Below are positions 33,323-43,432 of a stretch of 50,858 nucleotides of DNA, in pieces. Below the pieces are notes generated by a model. It worked only from the letters and a program-made list of their open reading frames with translations, did no database searches and was not told the DNA's origin. Made by a program: the position numbers and the translations under genes. The DNA is from Gammaproteobacteria bacterium F7 (lineage in GTDB: Bacteria; Pseudomonadota; Gammaproteobacteria; Pseudomonadales; IMCC2047): positions 1 to 50,858 of the forward strand of contig LUKI01000012.1 in assembly GCA_001593685.1 (NCBI GenBank). The letters run 5' to 3'. Every line of letters starts with the position of its first letter. Positions within the stretch are counted from its first letter, which is position 1.

Positions 33323-34372
33323 ATGAGGAAAGCGCTTTTTGGGTTGATCAGTTTTATGTTGGTGACTTTTTGCGCCCATGCAACTGATCATGCGGATGAA
33401 AACCCGCTGCGACTCGACCACCCTGATCGACATGTTGTAGTTAAGGGAGATACGCTTTGGGATATTTCTGAAACTTTTTTGCGCTCACCTTGGTTGTGGC
33501 CTGAAATTTGGCATGTTAACCCGCAAATTGCCAATCCCCATTTGATTTATCCGGGCGATGTGATCAGTTTGGTTTATATCGATGGTCAGCCAAGGCTAAC
33601 TTTGCAGCGCGGCCCCGGTGATCGAACGGTTAAACTGTCTCCGGAAATGCGTATTGAGCCGATTGATACTGTTATTCCAGCGATTCCCTTAGATGCTATT
33701 CGCCCCTTTTTGAAGAACAGTCGAGTGACTGATCAACAGACACTTGATCAGGCAGCCTATGTGATTTCGGGTCATGAGGGCCGTATTGTGTCGGGCGGTG
33801 GTGACACCATGTATGCCCGTGATGGCAGCGGGGAACAGCTGGCTAAGTACGCCTCTTATGGTGTTTATCGCCCCGGCCAATCCTACGTTGATCCTGATAC
33901 GGGTGAACTGCTGGGTATTGAAGCGCTGGAAGTAGGTTTAGGCAAGGTGATTGCTAAAGATGATGATATTTCCACGGTTCGCCTGAATTCAGCAGAAAAA
34001 GAAATTTTAGCTAAAGACCGCCTGTTACCTACTGAAGAAGTTAAAGTGATTCCTACCTTCTTCCCAAGTGCACCAGAAGGCGACGTTAACGGCAAAATTA
34101 TTGCGGTATTGGGCGGCGTTAGTCAGCTTGGCCCGTACGATGTTGTTGCGATTAACCGAGGTGAGCGGGAAAGCATTGAGGTTGGTAATGTGATGGCGAT
34201 TTACCATGATAGTGGTATGGCCATGGATCGCGTCAAGAATGAGCTGGTGCAACTACCACCTGAGCGTGCCGGTATTTTAATGGTCTTCCGTACCTTTGAA
34301 AAAATGAGTTATGCGCTGGTGCTTAAGGCTCAGCGTCCTCTGGCGGTAGGAGACACCCTCAAAAATCCATAA
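33323..34372 (+). CDS. LysM-domain cell-envelope protein
   Basis: The 349-residue protein has a signal peptide (about 1-20, RKALFGLISFMLVTFCAHA) followed closely by one LysM domain: HVVVKGDTLWDISETFL, then WPEIWHVNPQI and HLIYPGDVISLVYIDG. LysM binds peptidoglycan, so a periplasmic location is inferred. The remaining 250 residues have no motif I recognise. Genes of this type sit between def and dprA in Pseudomonas and relatives. No catalytic residues of a hydrolase are seen, so it is more likely structural or a binding protein. Confidence 0.85.
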   Translation: MRKALFGLISFMLVTFCAHATDHADENPLRLDHPDRHVVVKGDTLWDISETFLRSPWLWPEIWHVNPQIANPHLIYPGDVISLVYIDGQPRLTLQRGPGDRTVKLSPEMRIEPIDTVIPAIPLDAIRPFLKNSRVTDQQTLDQAAYVISGHEGRIVSGGGDTMYARDGSGEQLAKYASYGVYRPGQSYVDPDTGELLGIEALEVGLGKVIAKDDDISTVRLNSAEKEILAKDRLLPTEEVKVIPTFFPSAPEGDVNGKIIAVLGGVSQLGPYDVVAINRGERESIEVGNVMAIYHDSGMAMDRVKNELVQLPPERAGILMVFRTFEKMSYALVLKAQRPLAVGDTLKNP

Positions 34373-34428
34373 ATTGTTAATAACAATGGCCGGCAGGATG
34401 CTGGTAATAATGTGCAAGGATGCTACTT

Positions 34429-35580
34429 ATGGAACCACAAAAGGATGATCAATTAGGGCCATGGTTGGCCCTTTTTTGTGTGCCAAAATTATCGCTTCGA
34501 TGTAGTTTGGCGCTACTAAAAAACTTTAAAACGCCTGCGGCGGTTTTGTCGGCTAATTCGTCGAAATTAAAAGAGTGCGGTGTTAGCCCTGAAGCCCGAA
34601 AGGCGATTCATGAATATCAAAATCAGTGCGCTGCCAATATCATTGCTCAGCGCGTTTCACAATCTTTGAACTGGTGCCAGCAGGCAGAAGATCATCATAT
34701 TATTCATTTTGAGCATGATGATTATCCCGTGGCTTTAAAGGAAATTGCGCAGCCGCCCCTGCTACTGTTTGTGATGGGCGAGCCAGGGTTGCTGAACAGG
34801 CCACAGCTAGCGATGGTGGGCAGCCGCTCCCCCAGCTTTGACGGCAAGCAATTAGCAAAAAATTTTGCTGCTGAGATAGGTCATCTTGGCCTAATGGTCA
34901 CTAGTGGGTTGGCCATAGGCATTGATGGTGAAAGCCACAGGGGCGCTTTGGACGCAGGTTTTCCAACGGTCGCTGTCATGGCGACGGGCATTGATCAAAT
35001 CTACCCGAAGCAACATGTGGCGCTGGCTCAACAGATTCGACAACGAGGTGCGCTGGTAACCGAGTTTCCGCTCGGACAGGGGCCAAGAGCACATAGCTTT
35101 CCACAGCGTAACCGCATTATCAGTGGGTTAAGCTTAGGTGTGCTGGTGGTTGAGGCGGCAATTAAAAGTGGTTCATTGATTACAGCACGTTATGCCCTAG
35201 AGCAAAACCGCGAAGTGTTTGCCATCCCGGGGTCGATTCATAACCCGCTTGCTAGGGGGTGTCATCGCTTAATTCGGGATGGTGCTAAGTTAGTCGAGTG
35301 TGGACAGGATATTAGTGATGAATTAAGCCTGCAGCTAACCTTGCCGCTGGAAAATGTTGCTGATCCTGTCGCCGAACAGAGTTATCCCGAGGGAGCTGTT
35401 TATCGGCAGGTTTTGGAAAAAATGGGCTTTGATCCTGTTCCGATGGATGCGTTGGTGGAGCGAACGGAGTTAATGGTGACGGAGTTGTCGGCGGTCTTGA
35501 CTCAACTAACCTTGCAGGGGAAAGTGGAGCACACTGAGCGTGGTTTTGTGCGCGTTTTCACTCCTGAGGCTAACTGTTAG
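34429..35580 (+). CDS. dprA: DNA-processing protein DprA (Smf)
   Basis: DprA binds incoming single-stranded DNA during transformation and loads RecA. The protein has 383 residues. The Rossmann-like core has VGSRSPSFDG, TSGLAIGIDGESHRGAL, VMATGIDQIYPKQH, FPQRNRIISGLS and EAAIKSGSLITARYALEQ, all characteristic. A C-terminal winged-helix-like segment (about 310-375) follows. I chose ATG 34429 because AAGGA lies eight bases upstream; ATG 34420 has no spaced ribosome site. DprA is widespread and does not by itself prove natural competence. Confidence 0.96.
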   Translation: MEPQKDDQLGPWLALFCVPKLSLRCSLALLKNFKTPAAVLSANSSKLKECGVSPEARKAIHEYQNQCAANIIAQRVSQSLNWCQQAEDHHIIHFEHDDYPVALKEIAQPPLLLFVMGEPGLLNRPQLAMVGSRSPSFDGKQLAKNFAAEIGHLGLMVTSGLAIGIDGESHRGALDAGFPTVAVMATGIDQIYPKQHVALAQQIRQRGALVTEFPLGQGPRAHSFPQRNRIISGLSLGVLVVEAAIKSGSLITARYALEQNREVFAIPGSIHNPLARGCHRLIRDGAKLVECGQDISDELSLQLTLPLENVADPVAEQSYPEGAVYRQVLEKMGFDPVPMDALVERTELMVTELSAVLTQLTLQGKVEHTERGFVRVFTPEANC

Positions 35581-35652
35581 CAGGGCATTGCTTGCAAGCT
35601 CAACTGCTCTGGGGTAATTTTCGCAGCATTGCTAATCATACCGGCTATAAAA

Positions 35653-36201
35653 ATGACCGATGCTGACTTACATAACGCCGTTGTCGCCCTGCGTAACGGA
35701 GAGTTGATTGCTTACCCCACCGAGGCTGTATGGGGGTTAGGCTGTGACCCAATGAATGAAGCAGCTGTCAGAAAACTACTCAATTTAAAGCGGCGGCCAG
35801 TGGAGAAGGGACTGATTTTGGTGGCGGCGAGTATTAAACAATTAGAGCCCTATTTATCAACGATTAACCTGGAGCAGCGTCATCAACTGGAGGCCAGTTG
35901 GCCTGGCTTTCAAACCTGGGTTGTTCCAGTCCCTGATACGGTGCCTTACTGGCTAACAGGACAGCATTCAAGTATTGCATTGCGAGTAAGTACTCACCCA
36001 CTGGTACAAAACTTGTGTCAGGCCTTTGCTGGTCCATTGGTATCTACTTCCGCAAATCCAGCTGGACATCTGCCTGCCTTGACTGCAGAAGAGGTACACA
36101 GCTACTTCGACGATCAGGCGTTTATTGTGCCGGGAGAGCTTGGCGGTGCTGACGCACCATCCTCTATTATTGACCTTGTGACAGGAAAATCCCTGCGCTA
36201 G
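35653..36201 (+). CDS. tsaC: Threonylcarbamoyl-AMP synthase
   Basis: TsaC (RimN/YrdC) makes threonylcarbamoyl-AMP from threonine, bicarbonate and ATP, the first step of t6A37 tRNA modification. The 182 residues include AYPTEAVWGLGCDP, LKRRPVEKGLILVAA and VSTSANPAGHLPA, which are the YrdC-domain motifs. The ATG at 35653 fits the family start better than the upstream TTG at 35629. It lies 72 bases after dprA, the usual neighbour. Confidence 0.95.
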   Translation: MTDADLHNAVVALRNGELIAYPTEAVWGLGCDPMNEAAVRKLLNLKRRPVEKGLILVAASIKQLEPYLSTINLEQRHQLEASWPGFQTWVVPVPDTVPYWLTGQHSSIALRVSTHPLVQNLCQAFAGPLVSTSANPAGHLPALTAEEVHSYFDDQAFIVPGELGGADAPSSIIDLVTGKSLR

Positions 36202-36230
36202 TTTATTCACTAAAGTCTGGATTTAGTTTG

Positions 36231-36616
36231 ATGGCAAAAGCGCCTATTTTGCAGGAAGAAAACCCGCTACTGGACGATGCCGTTATGCAACCGCTGGTTG
36301 CTATCTTTTTACAGAGATTGCCTGAAACAATACAAAATATGGACCACGGGACGATGCCGTTATGCAACCGCTGGTTGCTATCTTTTTACAGAGATTGCCT
36401 GAAACAATACAAAATATGGACCACGCACAGCAGGCTTGTGACTGGAGCATTTTGGCACGTTACGCACACCAAATTAAAGGAACTGCTGGCAGTTTTGGAT
36501 ACCCTGATTTGACAGATCAAGCGGCAGCGCTGGAGAAGTGTTTAAAAGCCGGTGATATTGAATCGGCCGCTGATCTATTTGCCAACATTAAAAAATATGT
36601 GCTTGGTGAGGGTTAA
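36231..36616 (+). pseudogene. HPt phosphotransfer-domain protein, frameshifted by a 77-bp tandem duplication
   Basis: Removing one copy of the 77-bp repeat (36272-36348 or 36349-36425) restores a continuous 102-residue histidine phosphotransfer protein. Its phosphoacceptor is His54 in ARYAHQIKGTAGSFG, and helical segments such as QPLVAIFLQRLPETIQNM flank it. As it stands the first frame (ATG 36231) goes out of frame at the junction and stops at 36512. A second frame (ATG 36362 to 36616) could still give an 84-residue product that keeps the histidine if translation reinitiates. HPt proteins relay phosphate in multistep two-component systems; no cognate kinase is nearby. It may be a real recent lesion, a reversible state or an assembly error. 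Confidence 0.85.
36272..36425 (+). repeat. Perfect 77-bp tandem duplication
   Basis: Bases 36272-36348 and 36349-36425 are identical by eye over all 77 positions. The flanking bases differ immediately outside (T before copy 1 versus G at the equivalent place; G versus C after), so the unit is sharply bounded with no end microhomology. 77 is not a multiple of three, which explains the frameshift. Confidence 0.97.
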
Positions 36617-36670
36617 GTCCCTTAGCTTAGGTAACCCTTTTTCAGCCATTCATATCTAATAAGCCGCTAA

Positions 36671-37654
<984 letters not shown>

Positions 37655-37671
37655 GAGCTCCAGCAAAAATC

Positions 37672-38496
37672 ATGACTGATCAATATGCCGTAGTTGGCAA
37701 CCCCATTGGCCACAGTAAATCGCCAGCAATTCATGCGGCCTTTGCTGAGCAGACTGAGCAAGATCTTAATTATGAGGCTTTATTGTTTGAGCTGGACCTT
37801 TTCAAAGAGCAGGCGCAGGCGTTTTTTGCAGCGGGTGGAAAAGGCTTAAACGTTACGGTGCCCTTTAAACTGGATGCCTGGCAATTTGCTGACATTCTCA
37901 GCAAGCGCGCTCAGCGGGCCGGTTCGGTTAATACCCTGATGATTGGTAAGGATGATAAAATCTACGGCGATAACACCGACGGTGTTGGCCTGGTGCGGGA
38001 TATTGTACAAAACCACGGTGGTAACATCGCTAAAAAACGTGTGTTAGTACTGGGAGCGGGTGGTGCAGTGCGAGGCGTGCTGGCGATCATTCTGGCCGAA
38101 AACCCTAAATCGCTGGTGATTGCCAACCGAACGGTCAGCAAGGCTCAAACGTTGGCCGACGAATTTGCTGATTTAGGCGAGATCTCTGCTTTAGGCTTTG
38201 ACGAGTTAGCTGGACAGCAATTTGATCTTGTTATCAATGGTACGGCTGCTAGCCTGCAGGGCGATTTACCACCGTTGCCGGATAGTATTTTGGCGGCTGA
38301 TGCCTGGTGTTACGACATGATGTATGGTGCCGAAGAAACTGTATTTAATGCCTGGGCCCGCGATCAAGGTGCAGAAAAAACAATGGATGGTTTAGGGATG
38401 CTGGTGGAGCAGGCAGCGGAATCCTTTTTTATGTGGCGTCATGTCAGGCCGAATACGACAGCAGTGATAGAGTCATTACGAGCTCAGCTGGGATAA
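37672..38496 (+). CDS. aroE: Shikimate dehydrogenase (NADP+)
   Basis: AroE reduces 3-dehydroshikimate to shikimate in aromatic amino acid synthesis. The 274 residues start [20 protein letters not shown] and contain LNVTVPFK with the catalytic lysine, NTDGVGLV with the catalytic aspartate, and the NADP-binding loop [11 protein letters not shown] followed by [11 protein letters not shown] 37672 is preceded by AGGAG at a rather long spacing of 14 bases. It is 17 bases after hemF and two before yjbQ, so the three are probably co-transcribed. Confidence 0.97.
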   Translation: MTDQYAVVGNPIGHSKSPAIHAAFAEQTEQDLNYEALLFELDLFKEQAQAFFAAGGKGLNVTVPFKLDAWQFADILSKRAQRAGSVNTLMIGKDDKIYGDNTDGVGLVRDIVQNHGGNIAKKRVLVLGAGGAVRGVLAIILAENPKSLVIANRTVSKAQTLADEFADLGEISALGFDELAGQQFDLVINGTAASLQGDLPPLPDSILAADAWCYDMMYGAEETVFNAWARDQGAEKTMDGLGMLVEQAAESFFMWRHVRPNTTAVIESLRAQLG

Positions 38497-38498
38497 TC

Positions 38499-38927
38499 AT
38501 GTGGCAGCAAAAAACTATCAGCTTGGATCCAAAGCCCAGAGGTTTTCACTTAGTAACCGATGAAATCGAGGCGCAATTGCCGGAGTTAGCCGATTTTAGT
38601 GTTGGTTTGGCTCATCTTTTTATTCAGCATACGTCAGCATCGTTAACGATAAATGAAAATGCTGATCCTACCGTGCGGCAGGATTTCGAAGCCCATATCA
38701 ATAAAATGGTGCCGGAAAATATGCCCTATTACCGGCATACGCTGGAGGGTTCGGATGATATGCCTGCACATATTAAAAGCTCATTGCTGGGGTGCAGTGT
38801 GACTTTACCTATTACCCGGGGGCGTTTTAATCTGGGCACTTGGCAAGGTGTTTATTTGGGCGAGCACCGCGATTATGGCGGCGCTCGCCGAATAGTTGTT
38901 ACCCTGCAGGGCGAATACAGCGGTTAG
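38499..38927 (+). CDS. yjbQ: YjbQ/UPF0047 family protein
   Basis: The 142-residue protein has the YjbQ signature: [20 protein letters not shown] near residue 37, and later [20 protein letters not shown] followed by [17 protein letters not shown]. Members form trimers, and some show weak thiamin-phosphate-synthase activity, but the physiological role is not settled. Start ATG 38499 is two bases after the aroE stop, so translation is coupled. It ends exactly where the convergent gamma-carbonic-anhydrase-like gene ends. Confidence 0.92.
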   Translation: MWQQKTISLDPKPRGFHLVTDEIEAQLPELADFSVGLAHLFIQHTSASLTINENADPTVRQDFEAHINKMVPENMPYYRHTLEGSDDMPAHIKSSLLGCSVTLPITRGRFNLGTWQGVYLGEHRDYGGARRIVVTLQGEYSG

Positions 38928-39470
38928 TTAGCCGTCGTGCATTTGGTCAACAATATACTGATCCTTGAGCGTGGCGTAATGTTGAGCACTGTAAGTAAAG
39001 AAGGCGCGCTCAAAATCAGTCAACGGTCGAACCCGTTTGGCGGGGCTGCCTAAATACAGGTAACCGCTTTCCAGTACCTTGCCCGGTGAAACAAGGCTGC
39101 CTGCACCAACGACGACATCTGACTCAATCACGGCGCCATCCATAATGGTTGCGTTCATGCCGATCAGTACTCGATCCTGAACGGTGCAGCCATGCAAAAT
39201 AACCTTATGACCCACGGTCACATCATCGCCAATTGTCAGTTCGTGCCCCGGATTGCTTTCTCCAGCGTGGGTCACGTGTAGTACACAGCCGTCCTGAATG
39301 TTTGTCCGTCTTCCGATGCGCACTTGGTTAACATCACCACGAATGACCGTCATTGGCCAGACGGAGGTATTATCGCCGAGTTCGACGTCGCCAATTACCA
39401 GCGCGTGAGGGTCAATATAAGCGCTGTTGCCAACTTGTGGGGTAATGCCTTGAAATGTGCGTACTGTCAT
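38928..39470 (-). CDS. Gamma-carbonic-anhydrase-like hexapeptide-repeat protein
   Basis: The 180-residue protein folds as a left-handed beta-helix, shown by repeated hexapeptides such as VIGDVELGDNTSVWPMTVIR and VIESDVVVGAGSLVSPG. The metal-site histidines typical of gamma-class carbonic anhydrases and their YrdA/PaaY relatives are visible in VLHVTHAG and VGHKVILHGC. Carbonic anhydrase activity cannot be taken as given, since many relatives are inactive or have other roles. The stop abuts that of yjbQ with no spacer. Confidence 0.88.
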   Translation of the reverse strand: MTVRTFQGITPQVGNSAYIDPHALVIGDVELGDNTSVWPMTVIRGDVNQVRIGRRTNIQDGCVLHVTHAGESNPGHELTIGDDVTVGHKVILHGCTVQDRVLIGMNATIMDGAVIESDVVVGAGSLVSPGKVLESGYLYLGSPAKRVRPLTDFERAFFTYSAQHYATLKDQYIVDQMHDG

Positions 39471-39604
39471 GAGATTTAAGATTCTCCGGCCTTGAATTAA
39501 TGAGTTTTAACGTAATATCTAGAGTGTAGCGCAAGGACACCTGTGGAAACCACGGTTTTTGCGGTCGCCTAATTCATACTTTGGTCTAAACGGAAAATCA
39601 CCCT

Positions 39605-41638
39605 ATGTCTAACCCGTTGTTACAGCCTGCTGAGCTGCCTGCTTTTTCAGCCATTAAACCTGAACATGTACAGCCGGCTATTGAGCAGCTTTTGGTTGAA
39701 AACAGACAACAAATCCAACAATTACTAGCGGATGTTGAGACGCCGGATTGGGAGCAATTCATCGCCCCTATCGAGGCGCTGGATGACCGCTTAAGCCAGG
39801 CTTGGTCACCTGTCAGTCATATGAACTCGGTGGTGAATAGTGATGCGTTGCGGGAGGCCTACAATGCCTGTTTGCCGTTGCTGAGTGAATACAGTACAGA
39901 AATGGGGCAGAGTCCTGAACTATATCAGGCTTATCAGACGATTGCTGATAGTGACCAGTTTGCGGCTTTGGGTCAGGCGCAGCAAAAAAGCATCGAAAAT
40001 GCCCTACGGGACTTTCGGTTGGCGGGTGTTGCACTGGCCGATGACAAAAAACAGCGCTATGGCGAGATTAAAAAACGTCTGTCTGAACTAACCAGCAAAT
40101 TTGCTGAAAACGTACTGGATGCTACTCAAGGCTGGACCAAATTAATTGCAAGTGTTGAGGATTTAGCGGGCGTGCCAGAGTCCTCTCTTGCGGCTATGGC
40201 GCAGGCGGCAAAAGCTAATGACCAAGAGGGTTATTTGATTACGTTGGAATTCCCCTCCTACTTCCCGGTGGTAACCTACTGCGAAAATGCCAGTCTGCGT
40301 GAAGAGGTATACGAAGCTTTTGTGACCCGCGCTTCCGACCAGGGGCCCAACGCGGGCGAATGGGATAACAGTGGGTTGATTGATGAAATTCTGGCTCTGC
40401 GTCACGAACTGGCCCTGCTGCTGGGTTTTGAAAATTATGCAGAGTATTCGCTGGCGACCAAAATGGCTGATAAACCAGAGCAGGTCATACAGTTTCTGCA
40501 GGATCTTGCTGATAAGGCTCGACCCCAGGCGCAGCAAGAGTTTGCGGAGCTACAGGCGTTCGCCAAAGAAAGTGACAATGTAGACAGCTTAAACCCCTGG
40601 GACGTGGGGTTTTACGGTGAAAAACTTCGCCAGCATCGCTACGCCATTTCACAGGAAGAATTACGACCCTGGTTCCCGGTCGATAAGGTGATTGCTGGCA
40701 TGTTTGATGTGGTGAATCGCCTGTATGGCATCGATATTAACGCGCTTGAGCAGTTTGATAGTTGGCACAAAGACGTACGTTTTTATGAAATTTCCCAGAA
40801 CGGTAAAGCCATTGGTCGCTTTTACCTGGATCTTTATGCTCGTGCCGATAAACGCGGCGGTGCCTGGATGGATGAGTGCCGAGTTCGGCGTGTTGCGGAA
40901 AATGGCATTCAACTGCCGGTGGCGTACTTGACCTGTAACTTCAATGGTCCGGTGGGCGATAAACCTGCGCTACTGACGCATGATGAAGTGACGACTCTGT
41001 TCCATGAGTTTGGTCATGGTCTGCATCATATGCTGACGGAAATTAATGTGGGCGCAGTATCAGGTATCAACGGCGTGCCCTGGGATGCCGTCGAATTACC
41101 CAGTCAGTTTATGGAAAACTGGTGCTGGCAGCCGGAAGGCATTGCCTTGATTTCCAGCCATTTTGAAACGGGGGAGCCGCTGCCTGAGGATATGCTTGAT
41201 AAATTGTTGGCGGCGCGTAATTTTCAGGCCGCGATGCAAATGGTGCGACAGTTGGAGTTTTCACTGTTTGATTTTCGTATCCACCTGGAATATCAATCAG
41301 GCGTTGAGGGCTTTGTGCAATCAGTGCTGGATGAAGTGCGCCAACAGGTAGCGGTTGTGCCTGTGGTATCCTACAACCGTTTTCAGCATGGTTTTAGCCA
41401 CATCTTTGCCGGCGGCTACGCAGCGGGTTATTACAGTTATAAGTGGGCAGAGGTATTGTCTGCCGATGCGTTTTCCAAGTTTGAGGAAGAAGGTATTTTT
41501 GATGCGGCTACTGGCCGCGAATTTTTAGAAAATATCCTGCAAAAGGGAGGGTCACAGGAACCAATGGAGCTGTTTATTGCCTTCAGAGGTCGTGAGCCCA
41601 GCGTTGAGCCGTTGTTAAGACACAGCGGTTTGGCTTGA
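39605..41638 (+). CDS. prlC: Oligopeptidase A (M3 metallopeptidase)
   Basis: PrlC is a cytoplasmic zinc endopeptidase that degrades short peptides, including cleaved signal peptides. The 677 residues contain the zinc motif LFHEFGHGLHHML at about residue 466 and the further M3 markers AVELPSQFMENWCW and HIFAGGYAAGYYSYKWAEVL. N-terminal LLQPAELPAFSAIKPEHVQP is the usual start. It diverges from the gamma-carbonic-anhydrase-like gene across 134 bases and is followed by a parvulin gene. Confidence 0.96.
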   Translation: MSNPLLQPAELPAFSAIKPEHVQPAIEQLLVENRQQIQQLLADVETPDWEQFIAPIEALDDRLSQAWSPVSHMNSVVNSDALREAYNACLPLLSEYSTEMGQSPELYQAYQTIADSDQFAALGQAQQKSIENALRDFRLAGVALADDKKQRYGEIKKRLSELTSKFAENVLDATQGWTKLIASVEDLAGVPESSLAAMAQAAKANDQEGYLITLEFPSYFPVVTYCENASLREEVYEAFVTRASDQGPNAGEWDNSGLIDEILALRHELALLLGFENYAEYSLATKMADKPEQVIQFLQDLADKARPQAQQEFAELQAFAKESDNVDSLNPWDVGFYGEKLRQHRYAISQEELRPWFPVDKVIAGMFDVVNRLYGIDINALEQFDSWHKDVRFYEISQNGKAIGRFYLDLYARADKRGGAWMDECRVRRVAENGIQLPVAYLTCNFNGPVGDKPALLTHDEVTTLFHEFGHGLHHMLTEINVGAVSGINGVPWDAVELPSQFMENWCWQPEGIALISSHFETGEPLPEDMLDKLLAARNFQAAMQMVRQLEFSLFDFRIHLEYQSGVEGFVQSVLDEVRQQVAVVPVVSYNRFQHGFSHIFAGGYAAGYYSYKWAEVLSADAFSKFEEEGIFDAATGREFLENILQKGGSQEPMELFIAFRGREPSVEPLLRHSGLA

Positions 41639-41687
41639 TGGTTTTCCATCCATATTAAATTTAAACGATAAATACAGGAAATATCCT

Positions 41688-41969
41688 ATGAGCAAAGCAA
41701 GTGCAAGACACCTACTGGTTTCCACTGAAGAGCAATGTCAGCAAATTAAAACAGACATCGAAAACGGTGCAGATTTTGGTGAAATGGCCAAGCAGCACTC
41801 AAGCTGCCCGTCCGGCGGTCGTGGTGGTGATTTAGGTGAGTTTGGTCCAGGCCAGATGGTACGTGAGTTTGATGAAGTGGTTTTCAGTGCGCCGCTGAAT
41901 ACCGTTCAGGGCCCGGTTAAAACGCAGTTTGGTTATCACCTGCTGGAAGTGACTAGCCGCACAGAGTAG
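41688..41969 (+). CDS. ppiC: Single-domain parvulin peptidyl-prolyl isomerase
   Basis: This 93-residue protein is one complete parvulin domain with no signal peptide, so it is cytoplasmic. Motifs are ASARHLLVSTEEQC, DFGEMAKQHSSCPSGGRGGDL, GPGQMVREFDEVVF and VKTQFGYHLLEV, as in PpiC. It speeds cis-trans isomerisation of prolyl bonds. It follows prlC by 49 bases and ends at a terminator. Confidence 0.94.
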   Translation: MSKASARHLLVSTEEQCQQIKTDIENGADFGEMAKQHSSCPSGGRGGDLGEFGPGQMVREFDEVVFSAPLNTVQGPVKTQFGYHLLEVTSRTE

Positions 41970-42013
41970 GAGATTACCTGCGTGGGCGGGGCAGCGTTAA
42001 AATAAGCTTCAAG

Positions 42014-42046
42014 GTGCTCACTTATAGATAATAAGTGGCGCTTTTT
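42014..42046 (+). terminator. Rho-independent terminator after ppiC
   Basis: CACTTAT (42019-42025), a five-base loop and ATAAGTG (42031-42037) form a stem that extends outward through GTGC/GCGC past one bulged T and is followed by CTTTTTC. It separates the prlC-ppiC transcript from hldD. Confidence 0.75.
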
Positions 42047-42094
42047 CGCCTGATTTTGCCTTGCTCCGCCTGCCCGGCTAAGGTTTCTAATAGC

Positions 42095-42123
42095 CTGATG
42101 TAGAAATGTTTGTGTGCTAGAAT
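42095..42123 (+). promoter_or_regulatory. Probable hldD promoter
   Basis: CTGATG (42095-42100) and TAGAAT (42118-42123) are spaced by 17 bases and lie 32 bases upstream of the hldD start. The -35 match is moderate; the terminator just before it supports an independent promoter. Confidence 0.5.
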
Positions 42124-42155
42124 TCGCCGCAATAAATATGTTTGAGGAAAGTTCG

Positions 42156-43094
42156 ATGATTGTTGTAACCGGTGGTGCAGGTTTTATTGGCAGTAATTTG
42201 GTGAAGGGCCTGAATGAGCAAGGCCGCACAGACGTGATGGTGGTTGATGACCTCACCGATGGCACCAAATTTGTAAATATTGCCGATTGTGAAATTGCTG
42301 ATTACTTAGACAAGCATACGTTCCTTGAGCGCCTTGAGTGTGACATGCTGCCTGACATTGAAGCGATTGTGCATTTGGGTGCCTGTTCGGCCACCACTGA
42401 GTGGGATGGCCAGTTCATGATGGAAAATAATTACGAGTACAGCAAAAAGGTTTTCCATTACTGCATTGCCAAGCAAATTCCGATGATTTACGCCTCCAGT
42501 GCAGCCGTTTATGGCGGTAATACCGAGTTTGCTGAAAAGCGTGAAAACGAGCAGCCGTTGAATGTCTATGGCTACTCCAAGTTCCTGTTTGATCAATACG
42601 TGCGACAGCATCAAGACGAAATTCACAGCCAGGTGGTTGGTTTGCGTTTTTTCAATGTCTATGGTCCACGTGAAGACCACAAAGGCTCAATGGCCAGCGT
42701 GGCATTCCACCTCAATAACCAAATCAAAGAAAATGGTGAAGTAAAACTGTTTGAAGGTTGTGACGGTTACGAAAATGGCGGCCAGCTACGCGACTTTATT
42801 TACGTGGGTGATACCGTAAAAACGCAGTTGTGGTTGCTGGAAAACCCGCAGGTATCAGGCATTTTTAATTTGGGCACAGGGCGTGCGCAGCCATTCCTGG
42901 ATGTGGCTAAAGCGGTTGTGGATTGGCACGGTAAAGGTGAGATTAAATTTATTGCCTTCCCGCAGCACCTTAAGGGACGTTATCAAAGCTACACACAGGC
43001 GGATATTTCAGCCCTGCGTGATGCGGGTTACAGCGAGTCCTTCAAAACAGTTGAAGAGGGTGTTCGTGAGTACCTGGACTTTTTGAATAAATAA
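42156..43094 (+). CDS. hldD: ADP-L-glycero-D-manno-heptose 6-epimerase
   Basis: HldD inverts C6 of ADP-heptose to give the L,D form used in the lipopolysaccharide inner core. The 312-residue extended short-chain dehydrogenase begins [19 protein letters not shown] (NADP site), has [10 protein letters not shown], the catalytic tyrosine/lysine in [11 protein letters not shown], and [19 protein letters not shown] chose ATG 42156, which has GAGGAAAG four bases upstream; the upstream in-frame codons from 42114 do not resemble the family. GmhB of the same pathway is at 23.6 kb. Confidence 0.96.
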   Translation: MIVVTGGAGFIGSNLVKGLNEQGRTDVMVVDDLTDGTKFVNIADCEIADYLDKHTFLERLECDMLPDIEAIVHLGACSATTEWDGQFMMENNYEYSKKVFHYCIAKQIPMIYASSAAVYGGNTEFAEKRENEQPLNVYGYSKFLFDQYVRQHQDEIHSQVVGLRFFNVYGPREDHKGSMASVAFHLNNQIKENGEVKLFEGCDGYENGGQLRDFIYVGDTVKTQLWLLENPQVSGIFNLGTGRAQPFLDVAKAVVDWHGKGEIKFIAFPQHLKGRYQSYTQADISALRDAGYSESFKTVEEGVREYLDFLNK

Positions 43095-43107
43095 GGCGGT
43101 TACTACG

Positions 43108-43341
43108 ATGAAAAAACGTTTTATCGCTGGCGCAGTTTGTCCGCGCTGTTCAGAAATGGACAAAATCGTCATGTACGAAAAGGACGGGATTAATTATCGC
43201 GAGTGTGTTGAGTGCGGCTACGAGGATGAAATGCCCGTTGCCGGATTGGCTAATGAAATCCCTACGCGTGTGAATGAAAAACCAGCCAAGCCTCAAGTGG
43301 CTGAGCAAGTTTTAAATTTCGTTGATCCCAGCAAAAAATAG
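43108..43341 (+). CDS. yheV: YheV-family putative zinc ribbon protein
   Basis: The 77-residue protein has two CxxC pairs, VCPRCSEMDKIVMYEKDG and RECVECGYEDEM, that would bind one zinc ion, the arrangement of the YheV family of small zinc ribbons. The basic start MKKRFIAGAVCPRC is typical. Function is unknown. It is 13 bases after hldD and is followed by a terminator-like hairpin. Confidence 0.88.
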   Translation: MKKRFIAGAVCPRCSEMDKIVMYEKDGINYRECVECGYEDEMPVAGLANEIPTRVNEKPAKPQVAEQVLNFVDPSKK

Positions 43342-43350
43342 CCTCTTCCA

Positions 43351-43378
43351 GAGCCGCTGATCAGTGGCTCGTTTATTT
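43351..43378 (+). terminator. Terminator-like hairpin after yheV
   Basis: GAGCCGCT, loop GATC, AGTGGCTC form an eight-pair stem with one G-U pair, followed by GTTTATTT. The T-run is interrupted, so efficiency may be moderate. Confidence 0.55.
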
Positions 43379-43400
43379 CCCCTTATCGACTACACTTAGT

Positions 43401-43426
43401 CTCAACAAAAGCGTTAGTCTGTTGAG
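43401..43426. repeat. Inverted repeat before the membrane-anchored gene
   Basis: CTCAACA (43401-43407) and TGTTGAG (43420-43426) are perfect inverted arms separated by 12 bases, six bases before the next start codon. It could be an operator or an mRNA hairpin near the ribosome site. Confidence 0.35.
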
Positions 43427-43432
43427 ATAAAA

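Noticed and set aside
42662-42677. A CACGTG-centred, parS-like sequence inside hldD (and others near 8565, 15545, 39275 and 45970)
   Set aside because: Only the central CACGTG and a few flanking bases agree; the outer positions of the parS palindrome do not match.
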